64,000 nt of DNA from the NCBI RefSeq assembly GCF_009742725.1, contig NZ_WPHG01000002.1, positions 310,001-374,000 on the forward strand. The letters are read 5' to 3'. The notes below the pieces were generated by a model. That model was not told where the DNA came from, ran no database searches, and saw only the letters and a list, made by a program, of their open reading frames with translations. Of this stretch, positions 16,226 to 24,958 are shown piece after piece. The stretch comes from Nitratireductor arenosus (GTDB taxonomy: Bacteria; Pseudomonadota; Alphaproteobacteria; Rhizobiales; Rhizobiaceae). A program made the position numbers and the translations under genes. Each line of letters opens with the position of its first letter. The first letter of the stretch is position 1.

Positions 16226-16984
16226 TCAGGCCCTTTTTGCCCGCCCGCCGCCGGCCTTGCCTTCCGGCTTGATGCGGATGCGCAGCGCGCCGCCCTCGGG
16301 ATGGTCGATCTCGAAGGCGTTGGTCTTGCGCACCAGGTCGGACAGTTTGCGAAACCCGTAGGTGCGGGGATCGAAATCGGACGCCAGATTGGCCAGATGC
16401 GTGCCCACCGCGCCCAGCGGCACCCAGCCGTCGTCGCTGTCCATCTGCTCGATCACCTTGGTGATGATCGGGGTCGCAGCGCTCGGCGGCTGCAGCGGCT
16501 TGGCCTTTTCGGCGTCGGGTTCCTGATTGGCGGCGGCGCCCGGCAAGAGGTTTTCGGTATAGATGAAGCGGCGGCAGGCTTGACGGAAACTTTCCGGCGT
16601 CTTGCGCTCGCCGAAGCCGTAGACGTCCACGCCCTGTTCGCGGATGCGGGCTGCGAGCCGGGTGAAGTCGCTGTCGGACGACACCAGGCAGAAACCGTCG
16701 AACCGGCCGCTGTGCAACAAATCCATGGCGTCGATCACCAGCGTGATGTCGGAGGCGTTCTTGCCGGTCGTGTAGGCGAATTGCTGGTGCGGAATGATGG
16801 CGTGACGGGCCAGGATGTCGGCCCATCCCTTGGAGCGTGTGCCGGAAAAATCGCCATAGATGCGCCGCACGCTGGCCTCGCCGATCTTGGCGATTTCGTC
16901 GAAAAGGCCGTCGGCGATGCGCGCCGAGGCGTTGTCGGCGTCGATCAGTACGGCGAGGCGGGGCGAGCGGGTGTCGTTGGTCAT
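16226..16984 (-). CDS. NYN-domain protein with C-terminal OST-HTH/LOTUS domain
   Basis: 252 residues from ATG 16984. Residues 5-150 form a PIN-like NYN nuclease-type domain: LAVLIDADNASARIADGLFD with the first acidic residues, KNASDITLVIDAMDLLHSG and CLVSSDSDFTRLAARIREQG. Residues 170-240 look like an OST-HTH/LOTUS RNA-binding domain (PIITKVIEQMDSDDGWVPLG, then GFRKLSDLVRK). The usual inference is an RNA-processing or RNA-binding protein, but few bacterial members are characterised. It has no obvious relation to the methyl-transfer genes around it. Confidence 0.88.
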   Translation of the reverse strand: MTNDTRSPRLAVLIDADNASARIADGLFDEIAKIGEASVRRIYGDFSGTRSKGWADILARHAIIPHQQFAYTTGKNASDITLVIDAMDLLHSGRFDGFCLVSSDSDFTRLAARIREQGVDVYGFGERKTPESFRQACRRFIYTENLLPGAAANQEPDAEKAKPLQPPSAATPIITKVIEQMDSDDGWVPLGAVGTHLANLASDFDPRTYGFRKLSDLVRKTNAFEIDHPEGGALRIRIKPEGKAGGGRAKRA

Positions 16985-17047
16985 GCTGGTATCCGTCGAG
17001 TCGGGGCCGGTTTGAAGGCGCAACAGACACCAGATGCGCCCGCGTCG

Positions 17048-19624
17048 CTACCCCCTCATCTTGTCGCCGCCGGGATCGAACGGCGGCTCGACCGTGATGC
17101 GCGCCGGCCGCCGCTCGCCCAAAATCTCGATCTCGAACAGGCTTTCGCTCTCCTGGTCGGCGAGTGCCGCCGGTACGTAGGCCTGCGCCATCGACAGCCC
17201 GACATGATGGGCGTAGCCGCCCGACGTCACCCAGCCGACCACGCTCCAGTCGCCGTCGTGGATGCCGCGCACCGAAGAGGCGCCGTGATCGGCCTTGGAG
17301 AGCCGGGTCTCGGCGCCGCTGGCGTCGAAACGCGGCGCGCCGTAGCCGTGCGGCGGCTGGATCGTGCCGAAATCCTTGCCTTTAACGCGGGCCCAGACCG
17401 GCTCGTCGCCCATCACGTCGGCGTCGAGCGCGTCGATGATCATCGAGACCCGCCGCAGTTTGGGGCCGGCTTCCTGCTCCCTGGCGGCCGCGTCGCGGCC
17501 GATGAAGTCGTTCTTTTCCAGCTTGACGAAACGCTCCATCGCGCCCTCGAACGGCCCGTAGATCGGTCTGAGCTCGCGGAACCAGGTCGGAAAGTTCTTT
17601 TCAAGCCGCATCGACAACAAAGCGCGCATGCCGAAATCGGCGATGCCGTAGTCCGCGCCGGCGTCCTTGATCGCCTGATAAACCAGGCGTTCATAGGCCG
17701 GCGGCATCCAGATCTCGTAACCGAGATCGCCGGTATAGGTGACGCGGTTGACCATGCAGGGCGCGCCGGCAACCGCCATTTCGCGGAAATCCATGAAGCG
17801 GAAGGCCGCGTTGGAGACATCCTCGTCGGCCAGTTTTTGCAGCACGTCGCGGGCACGCGGCCCGGCGATCGACAGGCCGACCAGGGTCTGGTCGAAGCGG
17901 TGGATACGCACCGACCCGTCGCTGGGCAGGTGTTTTTCGAACCAGCGCATGTGGTAGATGGCGGCGGCCGAGGACCCCCAGATCATAAAACGCTCGTCGC
18001 CGGCCTTGGCGATGGTGAAATCGCCGATCAGCCTGCCGAATTCGTTGAGCATCGGGGTCAGCACCAGACGCTCTCTTTTTGGCATGCGATTGGTCATCAG
18101 CCGGTTGAGAAAGTCTTCCGCGCCCGGGCCGGTGACCTCGTACTTGGCGAAATTGGCGATCTCGGTCACGCCGACACGCTCGCGCACGGCACGCACCTCG
18201 CGACCGACATGCTCGAAATCGTTGGAGCGATGGAAGGAGACGATATCTTTTGCTTCCGTGCCCTCGGGCGCGAACCAGAGCGGTGTCTCCAGCCCCCAGG
18301 AATCGCCCATGACGGCGTTGTTGTCGCGCACCATCACGTCGTAGAGCGGCGTTGTCTGCGCGGGGCGGGCGGCCGGCAGCTCCTCGTTGGGAAAGCGGAT
18401 CGAAAAGCGCCTGGAATAGTTTTCGCGCACTTTGGCGTTGGTGTAGCGCAGGCTCGCCCACTCGCCGAAGCGGGCGACGTCCATGCCCCACACGTCGAAG
18501 CCCGGATCGCCGTTTACCATCCAGTTCGACAGGGCCAGCCCGACGCCGCCGCCCTGCGAAAACCCGGCCATGACCGCGCACGCCACCCAATAATTGGTCA
18601 GCCCCTGAACCGGGCCGACCAGCGGGTTGCCGTCGGGGGCGAAGGTGAAGGGGCCGTTGATGACCTGCTTGATGCCGGCCTTTTCGATGCCGGGGAAATG
18701 CCTGAAGCCGATTTCCAGCGACGGCGCGATGCGGTCGAGATCGGGCTGCAGCAATTCGTGGCCGAATTCCCACGGCGTGGTCTGCGGCGACCACGGTTTG
18801 CAGGCCTTTTCGTAGGTGCCGAGCAGGATGCCGTTGCGTTCCTGGCGGGTATAGATCTCGCCCTTGAAGTCGAGCACGCCGACCATTTCGCGCCCGGTCG
18901 CGCGGTTGAACGCCTCGACCTCGGGCATCGGCTCGGTCAGCAGATACATGTGCTCCATGGCAAGCAGCGGCAGTTCGAGCCCGACCATGCGGCCGACCTC
19001 GCGCGCCCACAGCCCGCCGCAATTGACGACGTGCTCGGCCTTCACCGTGCCCTGTTCGGTGACCACGTTCCAGGTGCCGTCCGCTTCCTGGGTCAGCTCG
19101 GTGACGCGGTTTCTCAGCACGATCTCGGCGCCGAGTTTCTTGGCCGCCTTGGCATAGGCGTGGGTAGTGCCGGAGGGATCGAGATGACCTTCGACCGGAT
19201 CCCACATCGCGCCGACGAAATTCGTCTCGTCCATCAGCGGGAACATCGCCTTGGCTTCCGACGGCGTGATCAGTTCGGTGTCCATGCCGAGATAACGGCC
19301 CTTGGCGTGCGCGAGCCGCAGGAAATCCATCCGCTCGGGTGTGTCGGCCATCATCACGCCGCCGGTCAGATGCAGCGAACAGGACTGGCCGGACAGCTCT
19401 TCCAGCTCCTTGTAGAGCTGGACCGTGTAGGCCTGGAGCCGGGCCACGTTGGGATCGCCGTTGAGCGTGTGGAAGCCGCCGGCGGCATGCCAGGACGAGC
19501 CGGAGGTGAGCTCCGAGCGCTCGATCAGCATCACGTCGGTCCAGCCGGCCCGTGCCAGGTGGTAGAGCACCGAGCAGCCGACGACGCCGCCGCCGATCAC
19601 AACCGTTTTGACGTGTGATTTCAT
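17048..19624 (-). CDS. dimethylglycine/sarcosine dehydrogenase-type flavoprotein with GcvT domain
   Basis: 858 residues from ATG 19624. An N-terminal dinucleotide-binding motif (TVVIGGGVVGCSVLYHLARA) and SGSSWHAAGG, in which His46 is placed as the covalent FAD-linking His of the family, start the DAO-type oxidase half (residues 1-430). The second half is a folate-binding GcvT-like aminomethyltransferase (VTEIANFAKYEVTGPGAEDF; FGTIQPPHGYG region to the end). Such enzymes oxidatively demethylate dimethylglycine or sarcosine and deliver formaldehyde units to tetrahydrofolate. It lies downstream of mttB copy 2 on the same strand (141 bases), so the two are probably co-transcribed. That pairing would take a betaine through one corrinoid step and then one or two flavin steps; the order is inference. 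Confidence 0.88.
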   Translation of the reverse strand: MKSHVKTVVIGGGVVGCSVLYHLARAGWTDVMLIERSELTSGSSWHAAGGFHTLNGDPNVARLQAYTVQLYKELEELSGQSCSLHLTGGVMMADTPERMDFLRLAHAKGRYLGMDTELITPSEAKAMFPLMDETNFVGAMWDPVEGHLDPSGTTHAYAKAAKKLGAEIVLRNRVTELTQEADGTWNVVTEQGTVKAEHVVNCGGLWAREVGRMVGLELPLLAMEHMYLLTEPMPEVEAFNRATGREMVGVLDFKGEIYTRQERNGILLGTYEKACKPWSPQTTPWEFGHELLQPDLDRIAPSLEIGFRHFPGIEKAGIKQVINGPFTFAPDGNPLVGPVQGLTNYWVACAVMAGFSQGGGVGLALSNWMVNGDPGFDVWGMDVARFGEWASLRYTNAKVRENYSRRFSIRFPNEELPAARPAQTTPLYDVMVRDNNAVMGDSWGLETPLWFAPEGTEAKDIVSFHRSNDFEHVGREVRAVRERVGVTEIANFAKYEVTGPGAEDFLNRLMTNRMPKRERLVLTPMLNEFGRLIGDFTIAKAGDERFMIWGSSAAAIYHMRWFEKHLPSDGSVRIHRFDQTLVGLSIAGPRARDVLQKLADEDVSNAAFRFMDFREMAVAGAPCMVNRVTYTGDLGYEIWMPPAYERLVYQAIKDAGADYGIADFGMRALLSMRLEKNFPTWFRELRPIYGPFEGAMERFVKLEKNDFIGRDAAAREQEAGPKLRRVSMIIDALDADVMGDEPVWARVKGKDFGTIQPPHGYGAPRFDASGAETRLSKADHGASSVRGIHDGDWSVVGWVTSGGYAHHVGLSMAQAYVPAALADQESESLFEIEILGERRPARITVEPPFDPGGDKMRG

Positions 19625-19765
19625 GATCTTGGTCCTGTGTTTCTCGCAGGATGATTCAGGCGGGAAGGATGATGCTGGCGTACGCCGCGATGGTGGGAGG
19701 CGACTTTTCGAAGTGACACCCGCTCTACGCGGGCTTCGGCGAGGTTCGGCATGGCGATACGCGCC

Positions 19766-21346
19766 TCAAAAATCCGTCGGGGCGCCGCCCTCGGCGATGC
19801 GACGGCCGACGAAATCGTTGATCTCCTCCTCGATTGCCGGGTCTATCGGCGGTTTTTCATAAGCGGCGAGCCGTTCCTTCCACAGTGTGTTGGCGCGCTC
19901 GATTGCGGTCGGGCTGCCGGCGAGCTGCCAGTTTTCGTAATTGCGCCAGTCGGAGATGATCGGCGCGTAGAAGGCGGTCTTGTAACGCGACTGGGTGTGC
20001 GGGGTGCCGAAGAAATGCCCGCCCGGACCGACCTGGCGCATGGCGTCGACGCCGAGCGCGTCCTCCGACAGGTCGAGCGGGGTCATGAATTCGGCCACCA
20101 TCTGCAAAAGCTCGATGTCGAGCATCAGCTTTTCGTAGGAACATTGCAGGCCGCCTTCGAGCCAGCCGGCGCCATGCATGAGAAGATTGCCGCCGCCTTG
20201 GATCGCGCCCCACAGCGAAAACACACTTTCATAGGCGGCCTGGGCGTCGACCGTGTTGGCCGCGCATACATTGGAGGTGCGGTAGGGGACCTTGTAGCGC
20301 CGCGCGAGCTGGCCGCCGACGAGCTGGGCTTTCATATATTCCGGCGTGCCGAAGGCGGGCGCGCCCGACTTCATGTCGACATTGGAGGTGAACCCGCCAT
20401 AACCGACCGGCGTTCCCTTCCTCACCATCTGCGCGAAGGCGAGGCCGGCCAACGCCTCGGCGTTTTGTTCCACCAATGCGCCGGCGACCGTGACCGGGGC
20501 CATCGCGCCGGCGAGCGTGAACGGCGTGACGATGACCGCCTGGCCGGCGCCCGCCATCTGGATGATGCCTTCCATCATCGGGATGTCGAGCTTGAGCGGC
20601 GAATTGGTGTTGATGATCGTGAAGGTTGAAGGCTCGTCTAGGAGCTGTTCGCGCGAGACGCCGCGCGCGATGCGGGCGATCTCGATGCCGTCGAGATTGC
20701 GCTCCTTGCCGAGCGAATAGATGTGGAACGCCTTGTCGGTCAAAAGCGCCAGGTCGCGGATGCATTCGAGGTGGCGGATCGAGGGATGAATGTCGATCGG
20801 CTCGACCGGATACCCGCCCGTGCACTGGATGATGTTGTGCTGCTGACCGAGCTTGAGCAGGTTGCGATAATCGACCTGGTTGCCGGGCCTGCGACCGGAA
20901 TCGGTGTCGCAGCAATTGGGCGCCGAGGCCATCAGCGAAAAGATGACGTTGTTGCCGCCGAAGCGGACATTGTGTTCGGGATTGCGGGCGTGCAGCGTGA
21001 ATTCCGGCGGACAATGCGCCATATGCTCCATGATCATGTCGGCGTCGAAGCGCACCCGCGCCGATCCCGGGGCGACATCGGCGCCGGCCTTCTTCATCAG
21101 CGCGCGCGCCTCGTCGTGCAGCACGTCGAGGCCGATCTCCTTGAGCACATCCAGCGAGGCGAGATGGATCGATTCGAGTTCGTCGTCCGACAGCAGCGCG
21201 GTCGGCTGGAAAGGAATGGTGCGTTGACGGAAGGGCGGCTGCTCGATGCCCGCCGCCGCATGTCCCGCGCGCTTGCCCGAGCGCCCGCCGCGCCGCCCGC
21301 GCTCGCCGGTCGCTGCGGGAGAGGGCGGCGGGGTTTCAAGGCTCAT
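19766..21346 (-). CDS. trimethylamine methyltransferase (MttB) superfamily protein, non-pyrrolysine, copy 2
   Basis: 526 residues from ATG 21346. The first 35 residues are a low-complexity basic leader, as in copy 1. The core keeps the family blocks: LHARNPEHNVRFGG, TIINTNSPLKLDIPM, FTLAGAMAPVTVAGALV, VDMKSGAPAFGTPEYM, AAYESVFSLWGAI, HGAGWLEGGL and GGHFFGTPHT. It has no amber codon and therefore no pyrrolysine. It is a clear paralogue of copy 1 but differs throughout, suggesting a different methyl donor. It is upstream of the dimethylglycine dehydrogenase-type gene and divergent from the aminotransferase. No corrinoid protein gene is directly adjacent, so it may share the one at 346-1044. Confidence 0.9.
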   Translation of the reverse strand: MSLETPPPSPAATGERGRRGGRSGKRAGHAAAGIEQPPFRQRTIPFQPTALLSDDELESIHLASLDVLKEIGLDVLHDEARALMKKAGADVAPGSARVRFDADMIMEHMAHCPPEFTLHARNPEHNVRFGGNNVIFSLMASAPNCCDTDSGRRPGNQVDYRNLLKLGQQHNIIQCTGGYPVEPIDIHPSIRHLECIRDLALLTDKAFHIYSLGKERNLDGIEIARIARGVSREQLLDEPSTFTIINTNSPLKLDIPMMEGIIQMAGAGQAVIVTPFTLAGAMAPVTVAGALVEQNAEALAGLAFAQMVRKGTPVGYGGFTSNVDMKSGAPAFGTPEYMKAQLVGGQLARRYKVPYRTSNVCAANTVDAQAAYESVFSLWGAIQGGGNLLMHGAGWLEGGLQCSYEKLMLDIELLQMVAEFMTPLDLSEDALGVDAMRQVGPGGHFFGTPHTQSRYKTAFYAPIISDWRNYENWQLAGSPTAIERANTLWKERLAAYEKPPIDPAIEEEINDFVGRRIAEGGAPTDF

Positions 21347-21729
21347 GCGACGCTCCGGCGTTGTTTCACGGTAGAGGGCATTGTCGCCTATCCGCGCCTA
21401 ACCGATAGGGGGGGCGGCGACCAGAAGGGCAAGCAAAGCGACATGGCGGCGGTTGGCTTGTAAGACAAATGCGACATCGCCCGCTCCGGCCGGGTGCTAA
21501 GGACTGTGGCGGCGCTTGAAGACCCGCGCCATCTCGGGCATCCTTGAGCGATCATGCAGGCTGCGCCTTGGAAATTGCAGAACGCGAGCGCGGCGATCAC
21601 GCCGTCGCCCCGAACGCGCCACGCCGAGCTCTTGCGGCTGTGCGCGCGTATCGGCTATTCGCCACCCGGCCTTGCCTGAAGTCGCCACCGGCTTTCTGCC
21701 GGATCGATTCAAGCAAGGACGACAAAGCC
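21347..21729. other. 383-base divergent promoter region, no gene seen
   Basis: This region separates mttB copy 2 (leftward) from the aminotransferase (rightward). The only structure I see is CCTATC-N11-GATAGG (21387-21409), a 6-base inverted repeat about 40 bases before the mttB start. Frames spanning the region look like composition artefacts. AAGGAC at 21717-21722 is the likely ribosome-binding site of the aminotransferase. Confidence 0.5.
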
Positions 21730-23109
21730 ATGACTTATCAGAATTATTCGCTTGCGCAGCTTCGCCAGGCCGACGCCGCGCACCATTTACATCCGTTCAC
21801 CGATCACAAGGATTTGCGTGCCGCCGGCAGCCGCATCGTCAGCCGCGCCGACGGGCCGTTCGTCTACGACATGGACGGCAACGAGATCCTTGACGGCATG
21901 GCCGGGCTGTGGTGCGTTAATGTCGGCTACGGCCGGGACGAACTCGCCGAGGCGGCCTTCGAGCAGATGAGGGAGCTGCCCTACTACAATTCCTTCTTCC
22001 GCTGTTCGACGCCGACGCCGGTGCTGCTGGCAAAAAAGCTGGCCGAAATCGCTCCCGACGGGCTCAACCAGGTGTTTTACGGCTCGTCGGGCTCGGAGGC
22101 CAACGATACCGCGCTGCGGCTGGTGCGTCATTACTGGGCGCTGGAAGGCAGGCCGGAAAAGAACCGGGTGATTTCGCGCGACTGGGCCTATCACGGCTCG
22201 ACGATTGCCGGCACGTCGCTCGGCGGGATGGCGGCCATGCACCACCAGTTGCACGGCGCGGTGCCAAACATCGTCCACGTCATGCCGCCTTATGCCTACG
22301 AACTGGCCGAGGCGGGCGAAAGCGACGAACAATTCGGTCTGCGCGCGGCGCGCGCGCTCGAAGAGGCGATCCTGGAGGCCGGGCCGGACACAGTCGCCGC
22401 CTTCATCGGCGAGCCGGTGATGGGGGCGGGCGGGGTCAAGATTCCGCCGGCGAGCTATTGGCCCGAGATCCAGCGCATCTGCCGCAAATACGATGTCTTG
22501 CTGATGCTCGACGAGGTGATCACCGGGTACGGCCGCACCGGCGCCTGGTTCGCGGCCCAGTCGATGGGCATCGAGCCGGACACGATCACCACCGCCAAGG
22601 CGCTCACCTCCGGCTACCAGCCGCTGTCGGCGCTGCTGGTCGGCGACCGCATCGCCACGGCCCTGGTCGAGAAGGGCGGCGAATTTTTTCACGGCTACAC
22701 CTATTCCGGCCATCCGGTCGCCTGCGCGGTGGCGCTCAAGAATCTCGAGATTATCGAGCGGGAAGGGTTGATCGAGCGGGTGCGCGACGAAACCGGGCCT
22801 TATCTCGGCCAGGCTTTGAGGGAAAAACTCGGCGATCACGACCTCGTCGGCGAGGTTCGCGGCTTCGGCTTGCTGGCGGCGGTCGAGATCGTCAAGGACA
22901 AGAAGACCAAGACGCGTTTCGACCCGGTCGGGCGCGCGGCCGGACTCGTCCGCGATCACGCGATCGCCAATGGGCTGATGATGCGGGCCGTCAACGACAC
23001 GATGATCCTGTCGCCGCCGCTGATCTGGACGAAGGAAACGATCGATATGGCCTGCGAACGGATCGCGAAGGCGCTCGACCTGGCGAGGCGGGATTTGCAA
23101 GGCGCATAG
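21730..23109 (+). CDS. class III (omega) aminotransferase
   Basis: 459 residues from ATG 21730. It carries the PLP-binding order of class III transaminases: DGMAGLWCVNVGYGRDEL, NQVFYGSSGSEANDTALRLV, AYHGSTIAGTSLGG, MLDEVITGYGRTG and TTAKALTSGYQPLSALLV with Lys290 as the Schiff-base residue, then FFHGYTYSGHPVAC. Close relatives use beta-alanine, putrescine, taurine or similar omega-amines with pyruvate or an oxoacid acceptor. Substrate cannot be decided from sequence. The CMD/AhpD gene follows after about 100 bases on the same strand. Confidence 0.9.
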   Translation: MTYQNYSLAQLRQADAAHHLHPFTDHKDLRAAGSRIVSRADGPFVYDMDGNEILDGMAGLWCVNVGYGRDELAEAAFEQMRELPYYNSFFRCSTPTPVLLAKKLAEIAPDGLNQVFYGSSGSEANDTALRLVRHYWALEGRPEKNRVISRDWAYHGSTIAGTSLGGMAAMHHQLHGAVPNIVHVMPPYAYELAEAGESDEQFGLRAARALEEAILEAGPDTVAAFIGEPVMGAGGVKIPPASYWPEIQRICRKYDVLLMLDEVITGYGRTGAWFAAQSMGIEPDTITTAKALTSGYQPLSALLVGDRIATALVEKGGEFFHGYTYSGHPVACAVALKNLEIIEREGLIERVRDETGPYLGQALREKLGDHDLVGEVRGFGLLAAVEIVKDKKTKTRFDPVGRAAGLVRDHAIANGLMMRAVNDTMILSPPLIWTKETIDMACERIAKALDLARRDLQGA

Positions 23110-23207
23110 GGAAAGGTTTCCTGACCCGGTCCGGGTCTGCCGTCCCTTATGGGAGGAGCGCGCGGGACGGTCGGATGAGGGACCAATGTGGACAACGGAG
23201 ACTTTTC

Positions 23208-23618
23208 ATGGCCAATCCGCCGATCGTCAAACCCATCGACTACGCGGACGCATCGCCCGAGGTTCGCGCCGTCTATGACGACATCATGGCGACCCGCAAA
23301 ACCGACTGGATCAACAATTTCTGGAAGGTGTTGGCGCACGACCCGGCGCAGCTGAAGCGTGTGTGGGAAGGCCTGAAGGCGGTGATGGCGCCCGGCGCGC
23401 TCGATCCGCTCACCAAGGAACTGATCTATGTCGCGGTGTCGGCGACCAATGGCTGCGAATATTGCAGCTACTCGCACACGGCCGCCGCGCGCGCCAAGGG
23501 CATGAGCGAGGCGATGCTGATGGAGCTCCTCGCCGTGGTCGGCATGGCGAACGAGACCAACCGGCTTGCCAACGGGCTGCGTCCGCCGGTCGACACGGCT
23601 TTTTTGCCGAAGGGCTGA
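23208..23618 (+). CDS. carboxymuconolactone decarboxylase / AhpD-like protein
   Basis: 136 residues from ATG 23208 (ACGGAG eight bases before). It is a helical CMD-family protein with the AhpD-type redox motif in NGCEYCSYSHTAAARAKGM, that is CxxC followed by His at the usual distance. Preceding residues (LDPLTKELIYVAVSATNGC) and following residues (MLMELLAVVGMANETNRLAN) fit the family. These proteins act as peroxidase partners or decarboxylases; here the CxxC argues for a redox role. It is probably co-transcribed with the aminotransferase, and a large hairpin follows. Confidence 0.85.
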   Translation: MANPPIVKPIDYADASPEVRAVYDDIMATRKTDWINNFWKVLAHDPAQLKRVWEGLKAVMAPGALDPLTKELIYVAVSATNGCEYCSYSHTAAARAKGMSEAMLMELLAVVGMANETNRLANGLRPPVDTAFLPKG

Positions 23619-23655
23619 AGAAGGCCGGGCCGGCAAAGCACGGACGAGGCATGCG

Positions 23656-23692
23656 AAAACCGCGTTCTTCCGGCCTGGAAGAACGCGGTTTT
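23656..23692. terminator. long perfect hairpin, probable bidirectional terminator
   Basis: Arms AAAACCGCGTTCTTCC and GGAAGAACGCGGTTTT (16 bases, no mismatch) surround a 5-base loop. The A-run before and T-run after make it usable on both strands, closing the rightward CMD gene. The 268 bases from 23693 to the end of the leftward mmsB gene show nothing else I can name. Confidence 0.85.
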
Positions 23693-23960
23693 GCGAGATA
23701 CGCAGGCATTTCGCGACAACTGACACGCTTGCGAAACGTACAGCTCCGGTACGCGAGACCTGATCCGGAGCGGAGGGCGGCCTTGCGCAACCGCCTCGTG
23801 AACCGTTCTAGCCCGACATCGTTACCGCGCGGTTAGCAAGCACTTAAGCAAGTCTAAATTCGGTGTTTTTTCCGGTTAAGGCGCCTGGAAAAATTTCCGC
23901 CGCGGGATTGCATCGCACGACGGGACGGTGTGGCGGGGCGATCGCCGCTGCTTGCGCGGC

Positions 23961-24845
23961 TCAATCGGTGTCGCCGCGCAGAAAATTGATGATGCCGGAG
24001 AAATCGTCGCCGCCATGGCCCCGGGCGTTGAACAGCGCGTAAAGCTGGGCGGCTTCCGCGCCCATCGGCGTGACGGCGCCGGCGGATGCGGCGGCCTCCT
24101 GGGCAAGGCGCAGATCCTTCAGCATCAGCGCTGCGGCGAAGCCGGGTTTGTAGTCCTTGTTGGCCGGCGAGGCCGGCACGGGGCCGGGCACGGGACAATA
24201 GGAGGTGATCGACCAGCATTGTCCCGACGAGGTCGAGGCGACGTCGAACAGGGCCTGGTGCGACAGGCCGAGCTTTTCGGCGAGCACGAAGGCCTCCGAC
24301 ACGCCGATCATCGAAATGCCGAGTATCATATTGTTGCAGATCTTGGCCGCCTGGCCGGCGCCGGGCCCGCCGCAATGCACGACGCGGCCGGCCATCGGTT
24401 CCAGGATCGGCTCGGCGCCGGCGAAGGCGGCGTCGGCACCGCCGGCCATGAAGGTCAGGGAGCCGGCGGCCGCGCCCGCCGTGCCGCCCGACACCGGGGC
24501 GTCGACCGACAGCATGCCGTGTTCTTCGGCGATCGCATGCGCCTTGCGGGCGGAGTCCACGTCGATGGTGGAGGAATCGATGAACAAGGTGCCCGCGCGC
24601 GCGCCGGGCACTACATCCTCGTAGACCGCAATCACATGCTTGCCGGCCGGCAGCATGGTGACGACCACATCCGCGCCCTTCACCGCGGCTGCCGCGTTGG
24701 CCATGATCGTGACGCCGTTTTCCTTGGCCACCGCCAGATTGTCGGTCACGAGGTCGTAGCCGCGGACCTGATGACCGGCCTTGACGAGATTGGCGGCCAT
24801 CGGGTTGCCCATATTGCCGAGGCCGATGAAGGCGATGGTGGTCAT
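23961..24845 (-). CDS. mmsB: 3-hydroxyisobutyrate dehydrogenase
   Basis: 294 residues from ATG 24845 with GGAGGAG upstream. It begins with the nucleotide-binding IAFIGLGNMGNPMAANLVKA. VDAPVSGGTAGAAAGSLTFM (substrate site), GGPGAGQAAKICNNMILGIS with the catalytic Lys, and CPVPGPVPASPANKDYKPGF near the end identify the beta-hydroxyacid dehydrogenase group and, within it, the valine-pathway enzyme. It oxidises 3-hydroxyisobutyrate to methylmalonate semialdehyde with NAD. The isobutyryl-CoA dehydrogenase-like gene lies 113 bases upstream on the same strand. Confidence 0.92.
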   Translation of the reverse strand: MTTIAFIGLGNMGNPMAANLVKAGHQVRGYDLVTDNLAVAKENGVTIMANAAAAVKGADVVVTMLPAGKHVIAVYEDVVPGARAGTLFIDSSTIDVDSARKAHAIAEEHGMLSVDAPVSGGTAGAAAGSLTFMAGGADAAFAGAEPILEPMAGRVVHCGGPGAGQAAKICNNMILGISMIGVSEAFVLAEKLGLSHQALFDVASTSSGQCWSITSYCPVPGPVPASPANKDYKPGFAAALMLKDLRLAQEAAASAGAVTPMGAEAAQLYALFNARGHGGDDFSGIINFLRGDTD

Positions 24846-24958
24846 GTCGGGGTCTCCTCCGGATATGCGAAATGCGGATAGTCGGTCGATGATGAAACGC
24901 GCACAAGCGCGCGCCCGGCAAGCAGGCTATGGGCCCGCCCGGTGCGGCTGCCCGGCGG

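Noticed and set aside
16190-19618. An 1,142-codon open frame on the plus strand
   Set aside because: It is antisense to the M24 tail, NYN and dimethylglycine dehydrogenase genes, has no family motif and reflects GC-rich third positions.
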